From Campylobacteraceae bacterium (GTDB lineage: Bacteria > Campylobacterota > Campylobacteria > Campylobacterales > UBA6016), in assembly GCA_022758985.1 (NCBI GenBank), contig JAEMQC010000002.1, positions 1-23,436 of the forward strand: a stretch of 23,436 nt of DNA, given 5' to 3'. The translations under genes and the position numbers were made by a program. The notes under the pieces are model-generated. The model searched no databases. It was not told where the DNA came from and worked only from the letters and a program-made list of their open reading frames with translations. How positions within the stretch are numbered: the stretch's first letter is position 1; every line of letters starts with the position of its first letter. Positions 7,338 to 14,286 of the stretch are shown here, one piece after another.

Positions 7338-8306
7338 ATGTTCGTAAAAGATATAAACTTCTCACTCTGGCTTGATTTTATCGAAAGAGACTACATCAAA
7401 CACGAGTTTAGAAAACTCATCAAAAACGGCGAGGTAAACGGAGCGACAAGCAATCCCGCAATTTTTAAAAATGCAATACTTACGAGTCCGGCGTACAAAA
7501 GTAGGCTCTCAGAACTTGGCGGCAAAAGCGCAAAAGAGAAGTATGAGACACTTGCAAAAGAGGATATCAAAGAGGCAGCCGAGGCCCTAAGACCGCTATA
7601 CGACAACGGCGATGACGGGTTTGTGAGTATCGAGATAGACCCGTTCTTGTCTGCTTCCGTCGAAGATAGCGTGGCTGAGGGCGTCAGGCTATTCGAAGAG
7701 ATAGATGAACCAAACGTCATGATAAAAGTCCCTGCTACAAAAGAGGGCTACAAAGTCATAGAGGAGCTAGCAAAAAGAGAGATAAACGTCAACGCCACGC
7801 TAATATTCGGACTAGAGCAGACAAAAGGCGTATTGGATGCAATCAAAGCAAGCGGGGCTAAAAAAGCAAAATTCGTAATCTCTGTATTTGTAAGCAGGTT
7901 TGATAGACTGCTAAACCCATCGCTTCCAAAAGAGCTTCAAAACAGAGTAGGTGTGATGGGAGCTGCGGCGCACTACAATCTAGTAGAGAGCTATGGGCTA
8001 CCGAATGTAAAAACGCTGTTTGCTAGCACGGGCGTAAAAGGAAATGATTTGGCGCCGCACTACTACGTAGACGAACTAATAGCTCCAAACTCGGTAAACA
8101 CGGCCCCTCTGGATACGGTAGTGGCGGCAATGGCAAACTCGGCAAAAACAGCCAAACTTCCGATAGCACAGAGCGAAATAGATGCTTTTTTTGAGAAATT
8201 AAAAGACGAAAATATTAATTTTGAAAAAATATGCGACGAGCTTTTGATGGACGGCTTAAAACAGTTTGAAGCCGCATTCAAAGAGATACTTGACGAACTA
8301 GCATAG
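7338..8306 (+). CDS. tal: Transaldolase
   Basis: This 322-aa enzyme moves a dihydroxyacetone unit between sugar phosphates in the non-oxidative pentose phosphate pathway, in the cytosol. Its beginning, FSLWLDFIERDYI, and NGEVNGATSNPAIFKNAI are typical of bacterial transaldolase. The Schiff-base lysine lies in NVMIKVPATKEGY at residue 130, followed by NVNATLIFGLEQ and KAKFVISVFVSRFDR. The frame is open from 7251, but the extra 29 residues look like untranslated AT-rich sequence. ATG 7338 has AAGG at 7325-7328 and gives the family N-terminus. The PilT-type gene follows nine bases after the stop, so the two are probably co-transcribed. Confidence 0.93.
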   Translation: MFVKDINFSLWLDFIERDYIKHEFRKLIKNGEVNGATSNPAIFKNAILTSPAYKSRLSELGGKSAKEKYETLAKEDIKEAAEALRPLYDNGDDGFVSIEIDPFLSASVEDSVAEGVRLFEEIDEPNVMIKVPATKEGYKVIEELAKREINVNATLIFGLEQTKGVLDAIKASGAKKAKFVISVFVSRFDRLLNPSLPKELQNRVGVMGAAAHYNLVESYGLPNVKTLFASTGVKGNDLAPHYYVDELIAPNSVNTAPLDTVVAAMANSAKTAKLPIAQSEIDAFFEKLKDENINFEKICDELLMDGLKQFEAAFKEILDELA

Positions 8307-8315
8307 GAGAATTCG

Positions 8316-9488
8316 ATGGAACAGCCGCAAAGCCCCCAATTTGACGACAAACAAATACCGATATTAAAGTCGTATCTCAATAAGCTGGTAGAGCTTGGCG
8401 GGAGCGATTTGCACCTAAAAGCACTCGGTAGACCTTATGCAAGAGTCCATGGCGAGATGAACGCCATAAGCGATGATGTGCTTGGTAGAGATGAGATGAT
8501 GACTCTAGCCAAAGAGATGCTAAGAAGCAGATTTACCGAATTCGTACAGCAAAAAGAGATAGACCTTACGTTCCGTCTAAGCGATGAATACCGCTTTAGG
8601 GTAAATATGTTTTTCCAAAAAGACGGCGTAGGAATGGTATTTAGAACTATTCCGGTCAAAATCATGACGGTCGAAGACCTCAAACTTCCAGAAAGTGTAA
8701 AAGGCTTCAAGGATGCACAAAGAGGGCTAATACTGGTGACCGGCGTCACCGGAAGCGGTAAATCTACGACTCTGGCTGCGATAATAGACCTTATAAATTC
8801 AAATCGAAAAAAACATATCATTACGATAGAAGACCCGATAGAGTTTATACACAAAGATAAGCTCTCAGTCATAAACCAAAGAAGTATAGGCGAGGATACG
8901 CTCTCTTTTTCAAACGCCCTTAGAAGCGCTCTCCGTGAAGACCCAGACGTAATACTAGTCGGTGAGATGAGAGACCTTGAGACCGTAGAAATAGCCCTTC
9001 ATGCCGCAGAAACCGGGCATCTAGTACTATCTACGCTTCACACGGCCGATACGAAAGAGACGATAAACAGAATAGTCGGTATGTTTCCGACAAACGAGCA
9101 AAACCGTATCAGAGGGGCGCTGTCTAGCGTACTGCACGGCGTGCTCTCTCAAAGGCTTGTGCGAACAAAAGATGGCAAAAGAATGGCGGCCGTGGAGATA
9201 CTGCTAAAGACTCCTAGAATTGCGGATATGATAAGAGAAAACCGTGATGGAGAGATAAAAGACGCCCTAGCCGAGGGAAAGGAGGTATATGGCACACAGA
9301 CGTTCGACCAGGCGCTTTTGGATCTTTATTATGACGGAGCGATATCCGAAGATGAGGCGGTACGCAACGCTACGAGTCCGGATAATCTAAAACTGGTCAT
9401 ACACGGGGTTACGGGCGTAGGCGAAAAAGCCAGAGGAAATAAACTAGATAGCGAAAAAGAGGAAACGCAGATAAAACTAAAAATTTAA
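8316..9488 (+). CDS. pilT: PilT/PilU-family retraction ATPase
   Basis: This 390-aa hexameric secretion ATPase would power type IV pilus retraction at the inner membrane. The N-terminal PAS-like domain has GGSDLHLKALGRPYARVHG. The catalytic domain carries Walker A GVTGSGKST (143-151, Lys149), an Asp box TIEDPIEFIH, Walker B ILVGEMRD and a His box LSTLHTADT. The C-terminal part has RIADMIREN, related to the AIRNLIRE motif of PilT. It also has GEIKDALAEG and TQTFDQALLDLYYDGAIS, which is closer to PilU, so the PilT versus PilU assignment is open. AGGAGA at 8305-8310 precedes ATG by five bases. No pilin or assembly ATPase gene is nearby, but pilMNO-like genes lie about 8 kb downstream. Confidence 0.9.
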   Translation: MEQPQSPQFDDKQIPILKSYLNKLVELGGSDLHLKALGRPYARVHGEMNAISDDVLGRDEMMTLAKEMLRSRFTEFVQQKEIDLTFRLSDEYRFRVNMFFQKDGVGMVFRTIPVKIMTVEDLKLPESVKGFKDAQRGLILVTGVTGSGKSTTLAAIIDLINSNRKKHIITIEDPIEFIHKDKLSVINQRSIGEDTLSFSNALRSALREDPDVILVGEMRDLETVEIALHAAETGHLVLSTLHTADTKETINRIVGMFPTNEQNRIRGALSSVLHGVLSQRLVRTKDGKRMAAVEILLKTPRIADMIRENRDGEIKDALAEGKEVYGTQTFDQALLDLYYDGAISEDEAVRNATSPDNLKLVIHGVTGVGEKARGNKLDSEKEETQIKLKI

Positions 9489-9494
9489 GCCTTT

Positions 9495-9506
9495 TTTTAT
9501 TATAAT
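9495..9506 (+). promoter_or_regulatory. Sigma-70 promoter of rplY
   Basis: A T-rich tract is followed by a perfect TATAAT at 9501-9506, beginning 13 bases after the pilT-type stop codon. The start site should be near 9513, giving a short leader with AAGGA at 9526-9530. This allows strong independent expression of the ribosomal protein gene. Confidence 0.7.
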
Positions 9507-9537
9507 TTCGTCCCAAAAAATTTTTAAGGAAAACACA

Positions 9538-10074
9538 ATGCTAGAAGGTATACTTAGAGAGAGTATCGACAAGCAAACAACGAAAAGCTTGAGACGAGAT
9601 GGTTATCTAATCGCTAATATCTATGGTAAAGGCGCTGAAAATATCCATTGTGCATTCAAAAAAAATGAGTTTATGAAATTCGTAAAAAACAAACCGTCTT
9701 TGAAATTTAAAGTAAAAGTCGGTGGCAAAGAACACGAAGTAATCATTCAAGACTATCAAAAAGATCCAGTAACTAACGACCTACTTCACGTAGACCTTAG
9801 AATCCTAAACTACGGAGAAGCTTCAATATTCCTAGTGCCTGTAAAAACAGTTGGAACTCCTATTGGTCTTAAAAACAAAGGCGTTCTTATTATGAGCAAA
9901 AGAAGACTGAAGGTTAAATGTAAACCTGAAAATCTTCCGGATGCAATTACTATAGATGTATCAGGCTTAGACGTAGGCGATACGGTACTTGTAAGAGAAG
10001 TTGAGCCGCTTGAAGGTGTTACCATCAGACATCCTGGTTCAGATGCCGTAGTCGGCGTTATTAAGGCTAAATAA
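9538..10074 (+). CDS. rplY: 50S ribosomal protein L25/general stress protein Ctc
   Basis: This 178-aa protein binds 5S rRNA in the large ribosomal subunit. It is the long, two-domain Ctc form. The N-terminal L25 domain (about 1-90) has LRRDGYLIANIYGKG and DYQKDPVTNDLLHVDLRIL. The C-terminal beta domain (about 95-178) has VPVKTVGTPIGLKNKGVL and PENLPDAITIDVSGLDVGD. The start is ATG 9538 with AAGGA seven bases upstream, and its own TATAAT promoter precedes it. pth follows after about 107 bases. The rplY-pth-permease order also occurs in C. jejuni, from memory. Confidence 0.95.
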   Translation: MLEGILRESIDKQTTKSLRRDGYLIANIYGKGAENIHCAFKKNEFMKFVKNKPSLKFKVKVGGKEHEVIIQDYQKDPVTNDLLHVDLRILNYGEASIFLVPVKTVGTPIGLKNKGVLIMSKRRLKVKCKPENLPDAITIDVSGLDVGDTVLVREVEPLEGVTIRHPGSDAVVGVIKAK

Positions 10075-10096
10075 TAAAAGTTCTGACTGATGCTCA

Positions 10097-10119
10097 AATT
10101 TTCGGCGAAGCCAAAAATT
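10097..10119 (+). other. Hairpin in the rplY-pth spacer
   Basis: AATTTTCGGC (10097-10106) pairs with GCCAAAAATT (10110-10119) across a GAA triloop, with one C-A mismatch. No T-run follows, so it is not a classic terminator. It may stabilise or define the rplY mRNA 3' end. Downstream, GCTCTT occurs three times (10121, 10136, 10152) at 15-16 base spacing, and GCGGCTAGCCGC at 10142-10153 is a perfect palindrome. Confidence 0.4.
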
Positions 10120-10181
10120 AGCTCTTCAGCAGACGGCTCTTGCGGCTAGCCGCTCTTAAATTTACTGGGAAGGCACATTTT

Positions 10182-10748
10182 TTGTGGCTAATAGTCGGAC
10201 TGGGAAATCCCGGAAATAAGTATCTTCACAATCGTCATAATGCCGGCTTTATGGCGATTGACAAACTGCTAAGCAAATCACAGACTACAAATCTATCAAA
10301 AAAAGAGTTCAAAGGCGAGCTATACCGCTCAGGGCAGCTATATTTTCTAAAACCTACTACCTTCATGAACCTCTCCGGAGAGAGCGTAGAGGCCGTTAAA
10401 AACTACTTTAAAATAGAAAATGTCATAGTAATCCATGACGAAATAGAGTTGCCCATAGGCGCCTTGCGTTTCAAAAAAGGCGGCGGACACGCCGGACATA
10501 ACGGGCTTCGCTCAATAGACAAGCATATAGGCGCCGATTACTATAGGGCAAGAGTCGGCATCGGAAAGCCTGAACATAAAGCGCAGATTGCAGATTATTG
10601 CCTAAGCGACTTTACCAAAAGCGAAAGAGAGATAATAGAAGAAATTTTGGAGCTTGCGGCGGATGCAGTACTAGAGCTTACAAAAGGGGATTTGGCGGCC
10701 GTGTCTAGCAAATTTACCAGAAATCCAAAATCGGAAAAAGAGCAGTGA
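10182..10748 (+). CDS. pth: Peptidyl-tRNA hydrolase
   Basis: This 188-aa enzyme releases tRNA from stalled peptidyl-tRNA in the cytosol. Family landmarks are all present: LIVGLGNPGNKY at the N-terminus, the catalytic His in NRHNAGF, the Asn of FMNLSGE, the catalytic Asp in VIHDEIELP, and GGGHAGHNGLRSI. The longer frame starting at TTG 10140 adds residues with no family counterpart and runs through a palindrome-containing spacer. TTG 10182 gives the expected WLIVGLGNPG start and is preceded by GGAAGG (10168-10173) at eight bases. The stop overlaps the GTG start of the permease gene by four bases (GTGA), so translation is coupled. Confidence 0.94.
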   Translation: MWLIVGLGNPGNKYLHNRHNAGFMAIDKLLSKSQTTNLSKKEFKGELYRSGQLYFLKPTTFMNLSGESVEAVKNYFKIENVIVIHDEIELPIGALRFKKGGGHAGHNGLRSIDKHIGADYYRARVGIGKPEHKAQIADYCLSDFTKSEREIIEEILELAADAVLELTKGDLAAVSSKFTRNPKSEKEQ

Positions 10749-11794
10749 GCCTAGCAAAAATATATCTAGCAAAGCTATACGCAAAAAACTTTTTTATAAC
10801 CTTGCTTGGGCTTGAGCTCTTCTTTTTGCTCATCGATTATCTACAAAATCAAAAAAATATACCCTCATCCGCAAACCTAACGGTGCTCTATTTTTATTTC
10901 CAATCGTTTGCCGCTCTCAGAATAACGCTGGCTCTGGCGCTGATATTTGGTGCGATATGGAGCTTTATATATCTTGTAAGAAGCAACGAGCTAACCGCAC
11001 TTGAGAGCTTAGGGATGTCAAAAAAAGAGGCTATAAAGCCGTTTTTTTTGGTCTCCATAACTGCCGCTCTTATCTATATGATGCTAGGTTTTACAAAAGC
11101 CGGATACTACTACGACGACGCTAGGGCCATACTCCAAAACAAGCATGCCTCCGAGAGGGTGCAAGATCTATTTTTCAAGTATAAAAACGAATTCATCTAC
11201 ATAAAAACATTAAATCCGCTCTCTAAAAGCGCAGAGAATATTAAGATAGTCGGCGTAAACGAAAATACGGTTGTTTACGTAGTCGAAGCAAAAGAGGCTA
11301 TTTTCGAAAATGATAGCTGGACCCTTAAAGAGGCAAAAACGCTATTTTTGGACGAGGCAAAAGAGCCTTATATGACGACTTCTGCACAAAAAGAGCTAAA
11401 AACATTAGAGGGATTTAAGCCTAAAATACTGGATAATATCTCACAGGGCGGAGAGGGGCTCAATATAGTCGATGCGATTAGCGCAATATGGCTTTTAAAA
11501 GATCAAAAACTAAGTCTAGAAAAAATAAAAGCAGCTCTTTTTAGCGCAATCTCTATGCCGCTATTTGCGCCGTTTTTTATTCTTATATTGGGCTACCATA
11601 CACCTGTTGCGTCCAGAGGTTTTATGCAGGCCAAATTTGCTGCATTCTGGATATTTGCCACCCTGATCGGATGGGGAATACTAACAACACTCTCGAAACT
11701 CTCTTTTTACGGTCCTATAGGCTCGTATATGCCGATTTTGGCCATAGCCTCCATTGGAAGTTACGGATACTACCTGTTTAGAAGAATACGATGA
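10745..11794 (+). CDS. LptF/LptG (YjgP/YjgQ) family permease
   Basis: This 349-aa inner-membrane protein belongs to the family that, with LptB and LptC, extracts lipopolysaccharide or lipooligosaccharide from the inner membrane. The N-terminal half has hydrophobic segments at about 14-31, 49-78 and 97-116, with the cytoplasmic coupling segment ELTALESLGMSKKEAIKPF between them. A periplasmic beta-jellyroll-like region follows (about 120-260), then three C-terminal membrane segments (about 265-345). The start is GTG 10745, overlapping the pth stop. Campylobacterota usually have two such proteins; whether this is LptF or LptG cannot be fixed from sequence reading. From memory, the corresponding C. 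jejuni gene next to pth is annotated lptG. Confidence 0.85.
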   Translation: MSLAKIYLAKLYAKNFFITLLGLELFFLLIDYLQNQKNIPSSANLTVLYFYFQSFAALRITLALALIFGAIWSFIYLVRSNELTALESLGMSKKEAIKPFFLVSITAALIYMMLGFTKAGYYYDDARAILQNKHASERVQDLFFKYKNEFIYIKTLNPLSKSAENIKIVGVNENTVVYVVEAKEAIFENDSWTLKEAKTLFLDEAKEPYMTTSAQKELKTLEGFKPKILDNISQGGEGLNIVDAISAIWLLKDQKLSLEKIKAALFSAISMPLFAPFFILILGYHTPVASRGFMQAKFAAFWIFATLIGWGILTTLSKLSFYGPIGSYMPILAIASIGSYGYYLFRRIR

Positions 11795-12756
11795 GGCTCT
11801 TTTTTTCAAAACTTCTTTATACTTTTTTGATGCTCCTTCTTATTTCGGTTATCTCTTTTGCGGCTGTCAAAATGGCTCCGAATAGTTTTTTGGCCGCCGG
11901 GGAACTAAACCCGAATATCACGGAAGAATCTATCAAGACGCTAAAAGAGGTATACGGTCTTGATAAACCGTTAACCGAACAGTATCTGAGCTGGATCAAA
12001 AGTATGGCCTCGCTTGAGTTTGGTATCTCTTTCTCTACAGGCAAAAGCGTTAAAGAGGAGATATTATCGCGCCTACCGATTACGCTGGCCATAAACCTAA
12101 TATCGATGCTCTTTATATTCGTTTTTGGCATAACGGCCGGAATCTATGCGGCAATAAAAAGTGGTAAAACCGCAGACAAGGCAACGGTCGGCGCATCCCT
12201 TGTGAGTTTCGCTATGCCCTCGTTCTATCTTGCGCTGATTTTTATAATGTTCTTCTCAATATATTTAGGAGTTTTCCCGATTTCGGGGGTATCGTCCACG
12301 ACAAAAGAGGAAGCCGGGGCGCTTGGCTACTATCTGGATATGTCACACCATCTGTTTTTACCCATAGCGGTAATAGTAATAACATCTTTTGGCTCGTTGG
12401 CGCTTTATATCAAATCTCTCACTGCGGAGATACTAAAGTCCGATTACGTATTTTTTGCGATTTCTAGAGGGGTTAGCAAAAGCAGGCTCGTATTCTTATA
12501 TATACTACCAAACCTCTCAAATCCGATAGTAACCATGCTTGGCCTCTCCCTTCCCGGAATAATAGGCGGAAGCGTCATACTAGAGAGCATATTTGCCATC
12601 AATGGAATGGGGCTATTCTTTTACCAGAGCGTAATTAGTAGGGATTATCCGGTTATTTTGGGAGTTACGATGATAGGAGCGTTTTTGACGCTTATAGGCA
12701 ACATCCTAGCGGATATTGCCCTCTTGAAACTAAATCCTTTTGTTAAAAGGTCTTAG
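11791..12756 (+). CDS. DppB/OppB-type ABC transporter permease
   Basis: This 321-aa inner-membrane permease is of the binding-protein-dependent peptide/nickel importer class. It begins with a membrane anchor (about 5-27), then KMAPNSFLAAGELNPNITEE and the family's YGLDKPLTEQYLSWI segment. The transport domain (about 95-310) has some five further membrane helices. The EAA-like loop reads AISRGVSKSRLVFLYILPN, where the permease contacts its ATPase. It overlaps the preceding gene by four bases (ATGA), so it belongs to the pth operon. Its usual partners (DppC-type permease, two ATPases, binding protein) are absent here because the next gene is on the other strand. The stop overlaps that of nusA by two bases. 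Confidence 0.88.
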   Translation: MRLFFSKLLYTFLMLLLISVISFAAVKMAPNSFLAAGELNPNITEESIKTLKEVYGLDKPLTEQYLSWIKSMASLEFGISFSTGKSVKEEILSRLPITLAINLISMLFIFVFGITAGIYAAIKSGKTADKATVGASLVSFAMPSFYLALIFIMFFSIYLGVFPISGVSSTTKEEAGALGYYLDMSHHLFLPIAVIVITSFGSLALYIKSLTAEILKSDYVFFAISRGVSKSRLVFLYILPNLSNPIVTMLGLSLPGIIGGSVILESIFAINGMGLFFYQSVISRDYPVILGVTMIGAFLTLIGNILADIALLKLNPFVKRS

Positions 12757-13865
12757 CTAAACAACGCCTCAAGCGCAGCTTTTGAAGATGCCGGCTTCTT
12801 CTCTTCCGCACCGCCTTCTTTTGGATACGCCGAGCCACCCTCTTCTAGAAGCTCTATCTGGTATCCGGTGAGCATTGACGCAAGTCTGATATTTATGCCT
12901 GATTTTCCGATCGCCTTTGACTTTTGACCTTCAAATACGCTAACTATCGCTTTCTCACCCTGAATAGATACGCTTTTTACGGCAGCAGGGCTCATGGCTC
13001 TAGAGACAAATAGCTCCGGAACATCCGAGTATTCGATAACGTCTATATTTTCGTTTTTAAGCTCTTTTGATACGGCATTTATACGAACGCCTTTAACACC
13101 GACGGCCGTACCGATAGGATCGACTCTTGGGCTATTCGAAAGAAGCGCAAGTTTCGCTCTCTCGCCCGGAATTCTTGCGCATTTTTTAATCTCGATTATA
13201 CCATCCGCTATTTCCGGCACTTCAAGCCTCATTAGCTCTTCTAGGAACTTAGGGCTGGTTCTCGTAAGCTCAAGTCCTATCCCTTTTTTATTCGTATCTA
13301 TCGTCTTAAGAACGGCTTTTACGACATTTCCTACCTTGAAGCTCTCGCCTTTTATCCTATTTTTTCTAGGCATAAGCGCCCTGATTTCGTCTATCTCGAT
13401 AAAGGTATTGCCCTCACCGTCGACTCTTACGACCTGTCCAGAGACTATCTTGCCCTCTTTTTTTGAGTATTTTTTATAAATTTCGTCTTCTATTAGCTTT
13501 TGAAGTTCATTCTCAAGCTCTCTATGCATAATATTTACTATATTTCTGCCATAATCTTCGAGATTGATGTCGTATCTTAGCTCGTCACCGATCTCTAGGC
13601 TTTCGTCTATCGTTTTTGCTTCAGAGACGTTAATGTAGTTTTTGCCATCCTCGACAAGCGGGTCGTCGTCGGCTACAACCAAAACTTTTTGATATAGCCT
13701 TGCCCTTCTTTTTTCGTCGTCAAACTCAACGTCAAAAAATAGATCTTCGCCGATAGCTCTCGCTGCGCTCTTAATCAAAGCGTTTTTGATCCCTTCTTTT
13801 ACGTCTTTTGGATTTAGACTTTTTTCGTAGGCAATCGAGTCTGCAATGTCGAGTATTTTTTCCAA
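12753..13865 (-). CDS. nusA: Transcription termination/antitermination factor NusA
   Basis: This 370-aa RNA polymerase-binding factor controls pausing, termination and antitermination. The N-terminal RNAP-binding domain covers about 1-135. The S1 domain (about 138-203) starts GKIVSGQVVRVDGEGNT. KH1 includes RVDPIGTAVGVKGVRI (about 247-262) and KH2 has IGKSGINIRLASMLTG (about 319-334). As in other Campylobacterota, the acidic repeats of E. coli NusA are missing. An upstream TTG at 13901 keeps the frame open, but TTG 13865 gives the family start MEKILDIADSIA and has AAGGGA eight bases before it. The gene is divergent from the HP0268-family gene, and its stop overlaps the stop of the convergent ABC permease gene. 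Confidence 0.95.
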   Translation of the reverse strand: MEKILDIADSIAYEKSLNPKDVKEGIKNALIKSAARAIGEDLFFDVEFDDEKRRARLYQKVLVVADDDPLVEDGKNYINVSEAKTIDESLEIGDELRYDINLEDYGRNIVNIMHRELENELQKLIEDEIYKKYSKKEGKIVSGQVVRVDGEGNTFIEIDEIRALMPRKNRIKGESFKVGNVVKAVLKTIDTNKKGIGLELTRTSPKFLEELMRLEVPEIADGIIEIKKCARIPGERAKLALLSNSPRVDPIGTAVGVKGVRINAVSKELKNENIDVIEYSDVPELFVSRAMSPAAVKSVSIQGEKAIVSVFEGQKSKAIGKSGINIRLASMLTGYQIELLEEGGSAYPKEGGAEEKKPASSKAALEALFS

Positions 13866-13951
13866 AGTAATATTCCCTTTACTTATTTTCTTAATAGACA
13901 AAAACCGAAAATTATTAATGGATTTTTTGTTTTTTGTGAAGGCGCAAATTT

Positions 13952-13990
13952 TACTTAAAACAAGCTTTAAATCACATTAAGCTTTAAGTA
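13952..13990. repeat. Imperfect palindrome in the nusA/HP0268-type divergent spacer
   Basis: The outer arms TACTTAAA (13952-13959) and TTTAAGTA (13983-13990) are perfectly complementary. Inside, AAGCTTTAA occurs twice as a direct repeat (13962-13970 and 13979-13987). The right arm lies where the -35 region of the rightward promoter should be, so it could be an operator or simply AT-rich promoter DNA. Confidence 0.4.
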
Positions 13991-14005
13991 TTTTTTGGAT
14001 ATAAT
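13990..14005 (+). promoter_or_regulatory. Sigma-70 promoter of the HP0268-type/miaB operon
   Basis: TATTTTTTGGA is followed by a perfect TATAAT at 14000-14005. The start site should be near 14012, giving a leader of about 32 bases before ATG 14044. The AAGGA SD lies at 14032-14036. Confidence 0.7.
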
Positions 14006-14043
14006 CGCCTCGGTTTTTATACACGAATTTCAAGGAAATGACG

Positions 14044-14286
14044 ATGCAACTTAAGCTCGCACGGGAAGATGTCAACTCTAACCCAAAAACTATAACCGTA
14101 GAAAAATTATTGGAAGAGGTCGCAGCTAAAAGACCTTGCATATACTATTTTGACAAATCAAACTCCCACAAAGACCTAATCGCACTTGTGGAAAAAGTTG
14201 AAAAAATTAGCGCAAGCATATATCTTAGAGAGGTAAAATACGGTCTTGATGAGCAAGACTATATGTACGAGGTACACATAATATAA
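14044..14286 (+). CDS. HP0268-family small protein (putative nuclease)
   Basis: This 80-aa protein matches the H. pylori HP0268 family by its central IYYFDKSNSHKDL and its C-terminal DYMYEVHII (YELHII-type ending). HP0268 has been described as a small nuclease with nicking and RNase activity; that function is carried over only by family membership. ATG 14044 (MQLKLARED) is preferred over ATG 14038 because AAGGA at 14032-14036 is seven bases from the former and one base from the latter. The stop TAA shares its last base with the ATG of miaB. From memory, the same gene pair occurs in H. pylori (HP0268, HP0269) and C. jejuni, so the neighbour link is old. Confidence 0.85.
   Translation: MQLKLAREDVNSNPKTITVEKLLEEVAAKRPCIYYFDKSNSHKDLIALVEKVEKISASIYLREVKYGLDEQDYMYEVHII

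Noticed and set aside
8435..8872. 145-codon minus-strand open frame inside the pilT-type gene
   Set aside because: It lies antisense to the PilT N-terminal domain and Walker A region, and its translation is typical of antisense shadow.
12994..13479. 161-codon plus-strand open frame inside nusA
   Set aside because: It is Ser/Leu-rich antisense shadow of a clear NusA coding sequence and has no family resemblance.
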